NCBI RefSeq assembly: GCF_000165465.1
Contig: NC_017455.1
Span: 1,178,001-1,242,000, forward strand
Direction of reading: 5' to 3'
Length of the DNA: 64,000 nucleotides
DNA from: Halanaerobium praevalens DSM 2228
GTDB taxonomy: Bacteria; Bacillota; Halanaerobiia; Halanaerobiales; Halanaerobiaceae
Each line of letters opens with the position of its first letter. Position 1 is the first letter of the stretch. Of the stretch, positions 8,194 to 17,987 are shown in pieces. The position numbers and the translations under genes were made by a program. The notes under the pieces were generated by a model. The model searched no databases. It worked only from the letters and a program-made list of their open reading frames with translations, and was not told where the DNA came from.

Positions 8194-8322
8194 ATAACGT
8201 TACTGGGATTTGCGCTCGTGCCTGATTCCGTTAGGAACTGGCGTAAAGCTTGCTTTTTCGTATCCGTGATTGGTTAGCCTGCAAGCTTTATGACAGAAGG
8301 CATGGCGCCAATCCCATGTTAT
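8194..8322 (-). repeat. attC-like site 10 (closes HEPN cassette 1)
   Basis: A 129-bp common-type site following the first cassette gene. Plus-strand bases right after it, GTTATACGACGTCGAACT, mirror the first bases of the same cassette at about 10283-10301. Confidence 0.77.
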
Positions 8323-8336
8323 ACGACGTCGAACTC

Positions 8337-10202
8337 TTAAAGTCTAATATTCAAGAGATCTATATCTTCTTTTTGTTCTAATTTTTGCAAGAAATTTTGT
8401 AAGTTAACATAACTTTTAGTTAAGATTTCTTTAATACTAATATTTTTATCACTATATTCTTTTATAATTTTCCTTAAAAGATTACCTGAATATTCATTAG
8501 CTTTTTTTGCATAAAATGGAATAATAGTATTTTCATAATGTGCATTATGAACAATTTCATTTCTATACCTATATATCATTAAAATATCATTTTCAATTTG
8601 AGAAATTTGGTTGTCAATTTCTTTTTTAAGAAAATTATTATCTGAATAAAATTGTTTTGCATATTGAACTTTATCTTTTACTATTTTTCTTTCTACTTCA
8701 TTTTCAATTAAGGATAAAGAATCAATAAATTTAGAAAGATTAATTTTGGAATTGGGAGGGGGATCAAGATTTGATTTTTCTAATAATTCTTCTGACAGCT
8801 TTAGGTTGTATCTTCTCTCAGACGCTCCTTGAGAAGAATTTAATAAATGCCAGATATACCAATATAACTCCCATCCCATATTATATATAAAATTATTTAT
8901 TTCTATTGGGATTAATAGTTTTAATGAAAGATCAATAACTTTTTCATTATTACTAAAAACTCTTGATGAAAAATTTAATAAACTTTCTATAACAACCCAA
9001 TAATTAAGCAATTCATCTTCTTCTTTAAAAGTTTCTTCCCCTTTTCTTAACCAGTGTAAAGAATATATAATTTTCTTTTCAATCTCATTAAGATTATTAA
9101 TTGGTTTATACAAAAAATCACTAACTGATTCAAATAGTTGATTTAACTCAGGTTCTATTTTATTTTGTTTTAAATCAGGTGAATCATGCCATTTATGATA
9201 TTTTGTTATAGCAACACTGACATTATCTCTGATTAATCTACCATTTTTATCAACAACAATGCAAGCCTTATTCACTTTATAGTTGACCTTTTTAGGACTT
9301 TTATAAGATCGCAATAAATCTAAAGCACGTTCAATTAATTCTAAAGCTTTATTTTCACCTTCTTTTATATCAATTGTCTCAATTTTTACTGCTGCATTTA
9401 GAAAAAGTTTGTCGTCATTTTCATTATTAAAAAATTCGCTATTTCTTTTTTGTTTTTTATTTTTAATATATTTTTTTATTTTTGGATTATAAAAATTAAC
9501 CTTTCCTATATTAAAATTAACTTCACCTCTTAATCCAATTATTTCAAATATAAAATAGTACTCTTTTTTACCAGACCAATATTCATAAAACTTATTTAGT
9601 CTATCTTCAATTGATAAATTATCAATTATGGTCTTTATTTTTTCATTAAAAGCAGCTTGATCAAATTCTCCATTATTTTTGTAGTCTTCCCAGCTTTCAT
9701 TGTGCGGGAAATTAGTAGATATTACTTCACCATGATTATTATATTTGTCAAAAATATTCTCTGGTAATTTTTTGATAGTTTCTAAATTGTAACCTTTAAG
9801 TAATAACTCAACTATGAGGGTTTGACTCAAAGTACGAATTTTATTATAAGAACTTTCTTCATTATTAGAATTTAATAATATATTTTTTAACATACTAAAT
9901 GTTTTCTTGAAATATTTACCTTTTGTAAAGAATTCAAGTATTTCATAACATAATATTCTTAAAAAGTCGTTACTATTATTTTTAAATTCTTTTTTTAATA
10001 ATGAAAACTCTGATTTGAAATTACTTTTTAATATTGGATCTTGACTAGTCATTACCTTTAATTGATCATAAAAATAGTCATTATTATTTTTATTTTTTAA
10101 TTCATTAAAATTAATTTCATCAATTATTAATTGAGGATTTATTAGATCTAATCCATAATATTTTTTATTAAAATTATCAATTAAATCACTCCAAATATCC
10201 AC
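8337..10202 (-). CDS. Apea-like HEPN family protein (cassette 1)
   Basis: 621 residues from a GTG start. The C-terminal half resembles HEPN_Apea proteins: SLHWLRKGEETFKEEDELLN and YWVVIESLLNFSS, then YRYRNEIVHNAHYENT carrying the HEPN signature R-x4-H (RNEIVH). HEPN domains of this type are often RNases used in abortive infection. The N-terminal 250 residues are unrecognised. The start is uncertain: no ribosome binding site precedes the GTG, and the frame continues upstream to about 10280 with protein-like sequence (LFLWDYYEEDEINEKIKYW) but no ATG, GTG or TTG. Either a rare start codon is used, or a frameshift near the cassette junction removed the original start. Confidence 0.68.
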   Translation of the reverse strand: MDIWSDLIDNFNKKYYGLDLINPQLIIDEINFNELKNKNNNDYFYDQLKVMTSQDPILKSNFKSEFSLLKKEFKNNSNDFLRILCYEILEFFTKGKYFKKTFSMLKNILLNSNNEESSYNKIRTLSQTLIVELLLKGYNLETIKKLPENIFDKYNNHGEVISTNFPHNESWEDYKNNGEFDQAAFNEKIKTIIDNLSIEDRLNKFYEYWSGKKEYYFIFEIIGLRGEVNFNIGKVNFYNPKIKKYIKNKKQKRNSEFFNNENDDKLFLNAAVKIETIDIKEGENKALELIERALDLLRSYKSPKKVNYKVNKACIVVDKNGRLIRDNVSVAITKYHKWHDSPDLKQNKIEPELNQLFESVSDFLYKPINNLNEIEKKIIYSLHWLRKGEETFKEEDELLNYWVVIESLLNFSSRVFSNNEKVIDLSLKLLIPIEINNFIYNMGWELYWYIWHLLNSSQGASERRYNLKLSEELLEKSNLDPPPNSKINLSKFIDSLSLIENEVERKIVKDKVQYAKQFYSDNNFLKKEIDNQISQIENDILMIYRYRNEIVHNAHYENTIIPFYAKKANEYSGNLLRKIIKEYSDKNISIKEILTKSYVNLQNFLQKLEQKEDIDLLNIRL

Positions 10203-10291
10203 CCAATATTTTATTTTTTCATTAATTTCATCTTCCTCATAATAATCCCATAAAAATAGATTAATAAGTATCCCTCATAAAAAAGTTCGAT

Positions 10292-10340
10292 GTCGTATAA
10301 CTCAATTATTTGTGTAAAACATTTCATTATTTGTAGAAAT
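10292..10340 (-). other. attI-like recombination junction
   Basis: Between the recombinase remnant and the first cassette, the minus strand reads GTTATACGACATCG (10288-10301), the same core as the cassette junctions (GTTATnnGACAT). On the recombinase side two direct copies of ATTATTTGT lie at 10305-10313 and 10326-10334, 21 bp apart, where integron attI sites carry accessory binding repeats. There is no palindrome on this side, unlike the attC-like sites. The call rests on position and core sequence. Confidence 0.5.
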
Positions 10341-10387
10341 GCTGGATCTTCACGACTGTTATTTCGGTAAAATCTTTATTCTGTTAA

Positions 10388-11546
<1,159 letters not shown>

Positions 11547-11584
11547 AGGAAATTGATCTCTGTGGTCCCGGATAAAACCGTATA

Positions 11585-11893
11585 TTACTTCGGTTTTTTC
11601 GAAAAGATGCCCACTGCTTTTTTTAATATATCACGCTCTAATTTAGTTTCTCTAAGTTCATCTTCAAGCTCTTTTATTTTTTGTTGTTCAGGTGTTAGTT
11701 TTTGCTTTCCATTACCAGGAAAAGCATGTTCACCACTATCTCTATATTCTTTACGCCAGCGGGTTAAATTACCGTAATTTATTCCTAGATCATCAGCTAT
11801 TTCTTGTACTGTCTTATTTGAATTTATGCTAAGTTCAACAGCATCTCTTTTGAATTCTTCAGTGTAACTTCTTCTTTTTCCCATTTTGGGCAC
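11585..11893 (-). CDS. IS3-family transposase OrfA
   Basis: 102 residues. A helix-turn-helix DNA-binding domain ([15 protein letters not shown] through [14 protein letters not shown]) is followed by a leucine-zipper-like helix ([20 protein letters not shown]) and the usual IS3 ending [12 protein letters not shown]. It binds the IS ends and is the first half of the OrfAB transposase. Ribosome binding site AGGAGGTGCCC precedes it. Three to four residues before the stop the run of six A at 11594-11599 offers a -1 frameshift into OrfB, after which the frame reads [17 protein letters not shown]. Confidence 0.93.
   Translation of the reverse strand: MPKMGKRRSYTEEFKRDAVELSINSNKTVQEIADDLGINYGNLTRWRKEYRDSGEHAFPGNGKQKLTPEQQKIKELEDELRETKLERDILKKAVGIFSKKPK
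11594..11599 (-). other. Probable -1 frameshift site of the IS
   Basis: Six consecutive A on the coding strand just before the OrfA stop. Slippage by one base joins ...GIFSKK to TEVIYGF, the joint expected for IS3-family OrfAB fusions. A longer run of seven A lies slightly upstream and could serve instead. Confidence 0.6.
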
Positions 11894-11948
11894 CTCCTGA
11901 GTTTATTATATATCTTAACTCAGTGTCCTACAAATTGGGGGAGGGTCA

Positions 11949-12730
11949 CTTACATAAAGCCTAAGCTTAGTTAAAGCTTCTTTAGATAGCAAAGTGTACC
12001 TATCTTTATATCCCTTAGCAGAACGAATATAAAGCAGCATTCGCTCTGAATCAATATCAGATAGTTTAAGCCTTACAACTTCACTTACTCTTAAACCAGC
12101 AGAATAAGTTAAAATCAAGATAAGTTGATGTTTTAAATTATCAACAGCTGCAATAATATCTTTAACCTCTTTTTTGTTTAAAACCTGAGGTAATTTCTTT
12201 TTCTTTTTTGGCCTCAGTAGTTTATTATTAATTCCATCTAATTTTAAAATCAAAGTATTAAAAGTTTTAAAAGCACTAATAAATTGATTAGCATAAGAAT
12301 GAGTATTATTTAATTCTTCTAATAAAAATAAAATATAATCATTAACATCATTCTTTTTGATACTAAACAGATCTTTTTTTAGATATCTAATAAATGACTT
12401 ATTATGATTTAAATAAGCTTTAATTGAGTTTGGAGAATAGCCTTTAATTTTTAGCTTTTTTTCAAATTGAGGTAAATAATAATTAATCAAATAATTAGCA
12501 ATCAGTTCTGGGCCAGCAAAGTTTTTTAGTTCTGAATCAAAAATCAGATAATGCTTTTTAAACATTTCCAAAAAAAGAGCCAGATTATTAGAATTATTGG
12601 CAAAAGTCCAATATCTTTTTTTAGGATTCCAGCGACTCCCCGGAATTGAATTAATTTTTTTAACCACTACTTTATCATAATCAAAGCTCAGACAAATTAA
12701 ATCTTTAGTTTTATTTAACTTTAACCTCAT
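11949..12730 (-). pseudogene. Tyrosine recombinase of the array, N-terminal fragment
   Basis: 260 residues, then 11 IS-encoded residues to a stop. Residues 1-60 are an extra domain with PGSRWNPKKRYWTF, reminiscent of the HARP-type motif found ahead of some XerA-like recombinases. A SAM-like core-binding domain (LKIKGYSPNSIKAYLNHNKS) follows, then the start of the catalytic domain with YSAGLRVSEVVRLKLSDID (catalytic Arg) and RSAKGYKDRYTLLS (Lys). With the C-terminal fragment it made a 361-residue enzyme. It reads in the same direction as the cassettes. It is the best candidate for the recombinase that built the array, and is now inactive unless the IS excises precisely. Confidence 0.85.
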
Positions 12731-12936
12731 TTAATTTATAAGCTCCTATCCCTTAATAGATTCCATATTCTTATATTTCTTCATCTGACTTATTTTTCCT
12801 TTATTTAGTTTAAATTAATTTCGTTCACCAAATTCAAATAAATTCTTATTTAATTAAATCTCCAAAAGGGCCAGCAACATAAAAAATACATTCTAACTAA
12901 AAAATACTTCAAACTAAATTAATTATCAAATTAAAT

Positions 12937-12967
12937 AAAAAAACAGGCCAGTAATTAAACCAGCCTG
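12937..12967 (-). terminator. Terminator of clpB
   Basis: On the minus strand CAGGCTGG and CTGGCCTG pair (two G-U pairs) around an 8-nt loop and are followed by seven T. It lies about 50 bp past the clpB stop. Confidence 0.75.
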
Positions 12968-13014
12968 CACCAATACTTAAAAAATTATTTAAAATGTTTA
13001 TTCAAATTAAAAAC

Positions 13015-15594
13015 CTATACAAACTTAAACTCTCCCTCTTTAAAATCAACCTCAATTTGATCTCCAGCCTTAATTTTTTCTTCTAATAATAACATAGCTA
13101 ATTCATCTTTAATCTGATTTTGAATAACCCTTCTTAAAGGTCTGGCTCCATAAGCGGGATCAAATCCTAATTCTAAAAGCTCTTCCTTAGCAGCTTTAGT
13201 TAGTTCAATTCCAATATCCTGCTCAGATAGGTTATCCTGCAGATATGAAATTTGAATATCAATAATTTCAAAAATATCTGCCTTAGTTAAAGAATGGAAA
13301 ATAATTTTTTCATCAATTCTATTTAAAAACTCAGGTCTAAACTGACCTTTTAATGCCTCATCAATTTCTTCTTTAATTTTTATTTCATCATCTAAGTCTT
13401 GAATATATTGTGAACCAATATTTGAAGTCATAATAATAACTGTATTTCTAAAATCAATTTCCTTACCCTGGCTGTCAGTTAAAACACCATCATCTAAAAT
13501 TTGCAGCAAAATATTAAAGACATCTGGATGAGCTTTTTCTATTTCATCAAATAGAATTACAGAATAAGGATTACGTCTTACCTGTTCTGTTAACTGTCCC
13601 CCATCTTCAAAACCTACATAACCAGGAGGTGAACCAATTAGTTTAGAAACAGCATGTCTTTCCATATACTCTGACATATCAATTCTAGTCAATGTTTTTT
13701 CATCATCAAAAAGATATTCAGCTAATGTTTTAGCAAGCTCAGTTTTGCCAACTCCAGTTGGCCCCATAAACATAAAGGAAGCAAGCGGGCGATCTGCATC
13801 CTGAAGTCCTGTCCGTGAACGCCTAATTGCATTACTTACTGCTTTAACAGCATCATGTTGACCAACAACCCTTTTTTCTAATTCGTCTTCTAAGTGAATT
13901 AATTTTTCTTTTTCTGCTTCCATCAGCTTCTGCAGTGGTATATCTGTCCACATAGAAACAATTTCTGCTATATCTTCTTCTGTAACTTCTTCTTTAACTA
14001 GATTATTTGAATCCTGCTGTGAAGCTTCTACTTTCTGGCTGACTTCTGCAAGTTCTTTACGCAGTTCATTTAATTTACCATAGCGAAGTCTAGCGGCTTC
14101 TTCGTAATTAGCTTCCCTTTCGGCTGCTTCTGCTTGATATTCAATCTGATCAATTTTTTCTTTTAATTCCTGCATTTTAGCCAGCTGATCTTTTTCATTT
14201 TTCCATTTTAAACGCAGTGGATCTCTTTTATCTTTTAAATTCTGCAGATTTTCTTCAATTTCTTTTAAACGCTCTTGGGCCTCATCGGTATTTTCATTTT
14301 TTAAGGCCTCTTTTTCTGTTTCCAGCCTTCTCACTCTGCGATCCAACTCATCAATCTCAATCGGCATCGAATCAATCTCAATTCTAATTTTAGATGCTGC
14401 CTCATCAATTAAATCAATTGCTTTATCAGGTAAAAACCTTTCTGTTAGATATCGATCAGAAAGCTTAGCTGCTGCTACTATTGCATTATCAGTAATTTTA
14501 ATTCCATGATGAATTTCATATTTTTCTTTTAAACCTCTTAAAATAGATACTGTATCTTCTAGATCAGGTTCAGCTACTTGTACAGGCTGAAATCTTCTTT
14601 CTAAAGCTGCATCTTTTTCAATATGCTTTTTATATTCAGTTAAAGTAGTTGCTCCTACACAGTGAAGTTCACCTCGGGCCAGCGCTGGCTTTAAAAGATT
14701 AGCTGCATCCATTGAACCTTCAGTTGCTCCCGCTCCAACTAGAGTATGCATTTCATCAATAAAAAGAATAATCTGGCCCTCTGCTTTTTTAATCTCTTTT
14801 AAAACTGACTTTAATCTTTCTTCAAACTCACCTCGAAACTTAGTACCGGCAACTAAAGACCCCATATCTAAAGAAATAACCTTTTTCCGCTTTAAACCTT
14901 CAGGTACATCTCCATTTACTATCCTCTGGGCCAGCCCCTCTACAATTGCAGTCTTACCTACACCAGGTTCTCCAATCAAAACTGGATTATTTTTACGCCG
15001 CCTCGATAGAACCTGCATTACTCTTCTAATTAAGTTATCACGACCAATTACAGGGTCCAACTTACCTTTTTTAGCCATTTTAGTGATATCAATAGTAAAT
15101 TTATCTAAAACATTAAATTCTTCCTCTCCTTGTTGAGACTCAATTTTACTACCTCCACGTACTTCTTTAATTATTTGTTTTAAATCATTATAGTTTAGAT
15201 TCTTTTGATAAAGCATTTTACCTAATTCATTTTTTCTATTTTTTAAAATAGCAAGCAAAAAATGCTCAGTCGATAGATACTGATCATCAAGTCCAGCTGC
15301 CTGTTTTTCTGCTTCCCGCATTATATCATTTAGTTGCTGAGACATATAAGCTTGTCCACCCTGATCTGAATAAACTTGTGGTAGTTTTTCTAAGATCTTT
15401 TTATTTTCTTTTTTCAACTCTGCTAAATTAGCCTCAGCCTTTTGGAGCAGTGGAATCACTATTCCATCATCTTGATTTAATAAAGCTTTAAACAAATGGG
15501 AAGGAAATATCTCTTGGTGCTGATAGTCCCTTGCTATATTTTGTGCTTCTACCAGACTTTGCTGTGCTTTACGTGTTAATTTTTCCATATCCAT
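13015..15594 (-). CDS. clpB: ATP-dependent disaggregase ClpB
   Basis: 859 residues, the normal length for ClpB. The N-terminal Clp_N repeats cover residues 1-145. The first AAA+ module has Walker A GEPGVGKT near 205 and Walker [16 protein letters not shown]. The coiled-coil middle domain, diagnostic of ClpB rather than ClpC, covers about 410-525, and the second AAA+ module has [10 protein letters not shown] near 605 and [15 protein letters not shown]. It forms a cytoplasmic hexamer that works with DnaK to dissolve protein aggregates after heat or salt stress. It is transcribed alone. A CtsR-like operator overlaps its promoter (separate entry), so heat-shock control is expected. Start chosen at the first ATG, with AAAGGAGGA upstream. 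Confidence 0.97.
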   Translation of the reverse strand: MDMEKLTRKAQQSLVEAQNIARDYQHQEIFPSHLFKALLNQDDGIVIPLLQKAEANLAELKKENKKILEKLPQVYSDQGGQAYMSQQLNDIMREAEKQAAGLDDQYLSTEHFLLAILKNRKNELGKMLYQKNLNYNDLKQIIKEVRGGSKIESQQGEEEFNVLDKFTIDITKMAKKGKLDPVIGRDNLIRRVMQVLSRRRKNNPVLIGEPGVGKTAIVEGLAQRIVNGDVPEGLKRKKVISLDMGSLVAGTKFRGEFEERLKSVLKEIKKAEGQIILFIDEMHTLVGAGATEGSMDAANLLKPALARGELHCVGATTLTEYKKHIEKDAALERRFQPVQVAEPDLEDTVSILRGLKEKYEIHHGIKITDNAIVAAAKLSDRYLTERFLPDKAIDLIDEAASKIRIEIDSMPIEIDELDRRVRRLETEKEALKNENTDEAQERLKEIEENLQNLKDKRDPLRLKWKNEKDQLAKMQELKEKIDQIEYQAEAAEREANYEEAARLRYGKLNELRKELAEVSQKVEASQQDSNNLVKEEVTEEDIAEIVSMWTDIPLQKLMEAEKEKLIHLEDELEKRVVGQHDAVKAVSNAIRRSRTGLQDADRPLASFMFMGPTGVGKTELAKTLAEYLFDDEKTLTRIDMSEYMERHAVSKLIGSPPGYVGFEDGGQLTEQVRRNPYSVILFDEIEKAHPDVFNILLQILDDGVLTDSQGKEIDFRNTVIIMTSNIGSQYIQDLDDEIKIKEEIDEALKGQFRPEFLNRIDEKIIFHSLTKADIFEIIDIQISYLQDNLSEQDIGIELTKAAKEELLELGFDPAYGARPLRRVIQNQIKDELAMLLLEEKIKAGDQIEVDFKEGEFKFV

Positions 15595-15665
15595 TTTTTA
15601 TTCCTCCTTTAAGCCTCAACAGATCTTAATATCTAATTTTTAATATTATTTTCTTCTCTATTTTC

Positions 15666-15695
15666 ATTATAATATAAAGGTCAGAGAAGGTCAAT
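15666..15695 (-). promoter_or_regulatory. clpB promoter with overlapping CtsR-like operator
   Basis: Minus strand: TTGACC (15689-15694), 17-bp spacer, TATAAT (15666-15671). Plus strand at 15679-15695 reads GGTCAGA-GAA-GGTCAAT, matching the CtsR direct heptad repeat GGTCAAA-N3-GGTCAAA at the correct spacing and covering the -35 box. Repression of clpB by CtsR under non-stress conditions follows by analogy. Confidence 0.8.
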
Positions 15696-15801
15696 AGCCA
15701 AAATAAAGGGTTTTGTACTTTTTAATTGAATAAATATAAGTATAGAAGTGATTATATTTTGGTACCTGGTTAAAAAGAAATAATTCACTAAGTCAAAGGA
15801 A

Positions 15802-16740
15802 GTGGTTAATATTTCAGAACTTAATTTTTTACAGGCTCTCAATAAATTTAAAAAATATTTAAAAGTAGAAAAAGGTTATTCTCAATTAACTATTAAAGAA
15901 TATAATAGTGATTTAAATCAATTACATAAATATCTTAAAGAAGAATTAGATTTTAAAGCTGACTTTAAACCAGCTGAGGTTGATCGCCTTGATATTTCAG
16001 AGTTTTTAGCTGATGCAGTAATTATTAATGATAATAAAGCTGTGACTAGAAATCGTAAGCTCTTTGCTATTCGCTCTTTTTACAAATACCTACTCCATTA
16101 TGGAATTGTTAATCAAAATCCAGCTGAAGCAATAGAAAGTAGTAAAACAGAAATAAGATTAGAACCAATTTATTTAAAATTAAAAGAAGCAAAACAGTTT
16201 ATTAATGCAATTAGTGAAAATGGAGGAATCAATCGTTTAAGAGATTTAGCTATAGTAAAACTCTTTTTATATGCAGGACTTCGAATTTCCGAATTAGTTA
16301 ATTTAGATTTTGATAACCTTGATTTCGAAGATTGCTCAATTAAATTCTATGGTAAAGGCAATAAAGAGCGTTATGTTCCTTTACATCATGACGTTATTTT
16401 AGCTATTAAAAAATATTTACCTGAAAGAAATTCAATTAAAATCAAAGAAAATGATGCTAGGCAAGCAATTTTTATTTCTCGCCATGGCAAAAGAATCAGT
16501 CCGCGTACTATTCAACTTTTTGTCAAAAAATATGCTAAAAAATCAGGTTTAGGTCGGGCAGATAAAATAACTCCTCATAAACTACGCCATACTTTTGCTT
16601 CTACTCTTTACCGCCAGACTAAAGATATTAAAGTTGTGCAAGATCTTTTAGGCCATGCTAATTTATCTACAACTCAAATTTATACTCATGTTGACACTGA
16701 AGAAAAGAAAAGTGCTATTGACGAAATGCCTGATTTTTAA
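15802..16740 (+). CDS. XerC/XerD-type tyrosine recombinase
   Basis: 312 residues, the standard Xer length. The N-terminal core-binding domain is KYLKVEKGYSQLTIKEYNSD. The catalytic residues are all present: Arg in LYAGLRISELVNL, Lys in YGKGNKERYVPL, H-x-x-R in HKLRHTFAST, and His plus Tyr in LLGHANLSTTQIYTHVD. By family it would resolve chromosome dimers at dif or act as a general integrase. It lacks the N-terminal extension of the array recombinase at 10388-12730 and is not obviously its paralogue. The start is uncertain: the only common start codon is the GTG at 15802, almost touching AAAGGA, whereas AGGAAGTGG would fit an ATT at 15811. Confidence 0.88.
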   Translation: MVNISELNFLQALNKFKKYLKVEKGYSQLTIKEYNSDLNQLHKYLKEELDFKADFKPAEVDRLDISEFLADAVIINDNKAVTRNRKLFAIRSFYKYLLHYGIVNQNPAEAIESSKTEIRLEPIYLKLKEAKQFINAISENGGINRLRDLAIVKLFLYAGLRISELVNLDFDNLDFEDCSIKFYGKGNKERYVPLHHDVILAIKKYLPERNSIKIKENDARQAIFISRHGKRISPRTIQLFVKKYAKKSGLGRADKITPHKLRHTFASTLYRQTKDIKVVQDLLGHANLSTTQIYTHVDTEEKKSAIDEMPDF

Positions 16741-16743
16741 ATA

Positions 16744-16791
16744 AAAAAAGACACTGACTCAATTTGTTTAAACTTTGAGTAGTGTCTTTTT
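16744..16791. terminator. Bidirectional terminator between xer and the dap operon
   Basis: AGACACTGACTCAA and TTGAGTAGTGTCT form a long stem with an A tract on the left and a T tract on the right. It can stop transcription from both converging genes. Confidence 0.8.
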
Positions 16792-16840
16792 CTAATCATA
16801 ATACTATTTTTATTGGCCTCTTTAAAATAAATATTTAAGC

Positions 16841-17959
16841 TTAAATTATTTTAGCTAATTTTTCTACAAGCTCATCAATTTCATTTTTAGTAATTGTTAA
16901 AGCTGGTAAAAGGCGAATAACTTTAGTTTGAACAATATTAAGTAGTAGACCTTCTGCTTGAGCTTTATCTCTTAAATTAGGAATTTCTTTTTTAAGTTCT
17001 ATACCTTTCATTAAGCCTAAACCTCTAATTTCTTTAATCTGAGTAGAATCTAATTCCTCTAATTTTTGAGCAAAATATTTCCCTTTTTCTAAGATAGCAG
17101 GCTGCATTTTTTTAAGCTTTTCTAAAACCACCCGAGACCCACTTAAAGCAAGAGGATTCGGAGCAAAGGTTGAACCATGATCACCTGGTTTTAAAACCTC
17201 TGTCATTTCTCCTTTCATAATAACTCCACCTAAAGGCAGTCCACCACCTAAGGCTTTAGCAACAGTAATTAAATCTGGTTTTAAGTTATAATGTTCATAA
17301 GCATATTTTTTAGCTGTTCTATAAAGACCTGCCTGAATTTCATCAGCTACTAAAATTAAGTTATTTGCTTGAATCTGTTTTTTAAGTTCTGCTGCAAATT
17401 CTGGACTAGCAGGTTGAACTCCACCTGAACCTTGAATTGGTTCAAAAAAGACTGCTTTTAAATCTGGATTATTGCTAATAACTTTTTTTAGGCTTTGCAG
17501 ATTATTAAATTCAGCTTCTACAATATTAGGCAATAAAGGTTTAAATTGATCTTTAAGTTTAGGAAAACCATTTACCGAAAGAGCACCTAAAGTCCTACCA
17601 TGAAAAGAATTATTAAAAAATAGAATTTTAGCTTGACCAATTTTCTTTTTAATAATTTTTAAAGCTAAATCAGTTGCTTCAGTTCCTGAATTAACAAAAA
17701 AGGCTTTATCACCTGGATCAGTTATTAATTCAGCTACTTTTTCAGTATCTTCATCTAAAAAAAAGTTAGATGTATGTGCATATCTATTTAATTTATTAGT
17801 AATTGCATTTATTACATCTAAATTACTATGGCCCAGGGCCAGCGCCCCAATCCCTGCAAAAGTATCAAAATACCTATTACCCTGTTGATCATAAATATAA
17901 ACACCTTGAGCTTTATCAATTTTAAAATCATAATTATCATAAAGTTTTAAATAACGCAT
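16841..17959 (-). CDS. Class III aminotransferase, probable N-acetyl-diaminopimelate aminotransferase
   Basis: 372 residues of the acetylornithine-aminotransferase (ArgD) type, PLP-dependent. Visible features are NSGTEATDLALKIIK (PLP phosphate binding), SFHGRTLGALSVNG, LVADEIQAGLYRT (the Asp that holds the PLP pyridine nitrogen) and VAKALGGGLPLGG with the Schiff-base Lys. It is the last gene of the dapA-dapB-dapH operon, 28 bp after dapH. That position suggests it converts N-acetyl-2-amino-6-oxopimelate to N-acetyl-LL-diaminopimelate. The usual enzyme of this step in Firmicutes is a class I PatA, so a class III enzyme here is less common. A role in arginine synthesis cannot be excluded. Confidence 0.85.
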   Translation of the reverse strand: MRYLKLYDNYDFKIDKAQGVYIYDQQGNRYFDTFAGIGALALGHSNLDVINAITNKLNRYAHTSNFFLDEDTEKVAELITDPGDKAFFVNSGTEATDLALKIIKKKIGQAKILFFNNSFHGRTLGALSVNGFPKLKDQFKPLLPNIVEAEFNNLQSLKKVISNNPDLKAVFFEPIQGSGGVQPASPEFAAELKKQIQANNLILVADEIQAGLYRTAKKYAYEHYNLKPDLITVAKALGGGLPLGGVIMKGEMTEVLKPGDHGSTFAPNPLALSGSRVVLEKLKKMQPAILEKGKYFAQKLEELDSTQIKEIRGLGLMKGIELKKEIPNLRDKAQAEGLLLNIVQTKVIRLLPALTITKNEIDELVEKLAKII

Positions 17960-17987
17960 CTATTAACATCCTTTATTAATTTTTTAT

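Larger units (their letters stand above)
555..10300 (-). mobile_element. Integron-like gene cassette array
   Basis: Ten imperfect palindromic sites, each starting (minus strand) with ATAAC or TTAAC and ending with GTTAT or GTTAA, separate units with one minus-strand gene or none. Predicted cut points, G^TT on the minus strand, give cassettes at 8198-10300, 6894-8197, 6439-6893, 6015-6438, 4915-6014, 3145-4914, 2645-3144, 1493-2644, 1010-1492 and 555-1009, with an eleventh (Fic) running off the window. Every gene points the same way, ends next to a site and has its own ribosome binding site. Each cassette's first 14-20 nt match the reverse complement of its own last nt. This is the architecture of chromosomal integrons. 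The adjacent recombinase is inactivated by an IS, and no canonical intI is visible. Confidence 0.8.

Noticed and set aside
545-8322. Regularly spaced repeats as a CRISPR array
   Set aside because: Repeats are 124-176 bp, palindromic, diverged in the middle and separated by genes of 0.3-1.8 kb. No cas genes and no short unique spacers.
545-8322. Repeats as MITEs or IS ends scattered between genes
   Set aside because: No target duplications flank the repeats, every gene points one way with one repeat per gene, and cassette ends match within a cassette. These fit attC cassettes better. MITE origin is not fully excluded without a folding analysis.
11553-11777. Plus-strand frame inside the IS
   Set aside because: Antisense to OrfA, with no ribosome binding site; the IS3 genes on the other strand explain the sequence.
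15802-16740. XerC/D-type recombinase as the integrase of the cassette array
   Set aside because: It is 3 kb away, separated by clpB, of standard Xer type, and the interrupted recombinase at 10388-12730 is much better placed. Action in trans remains possible.
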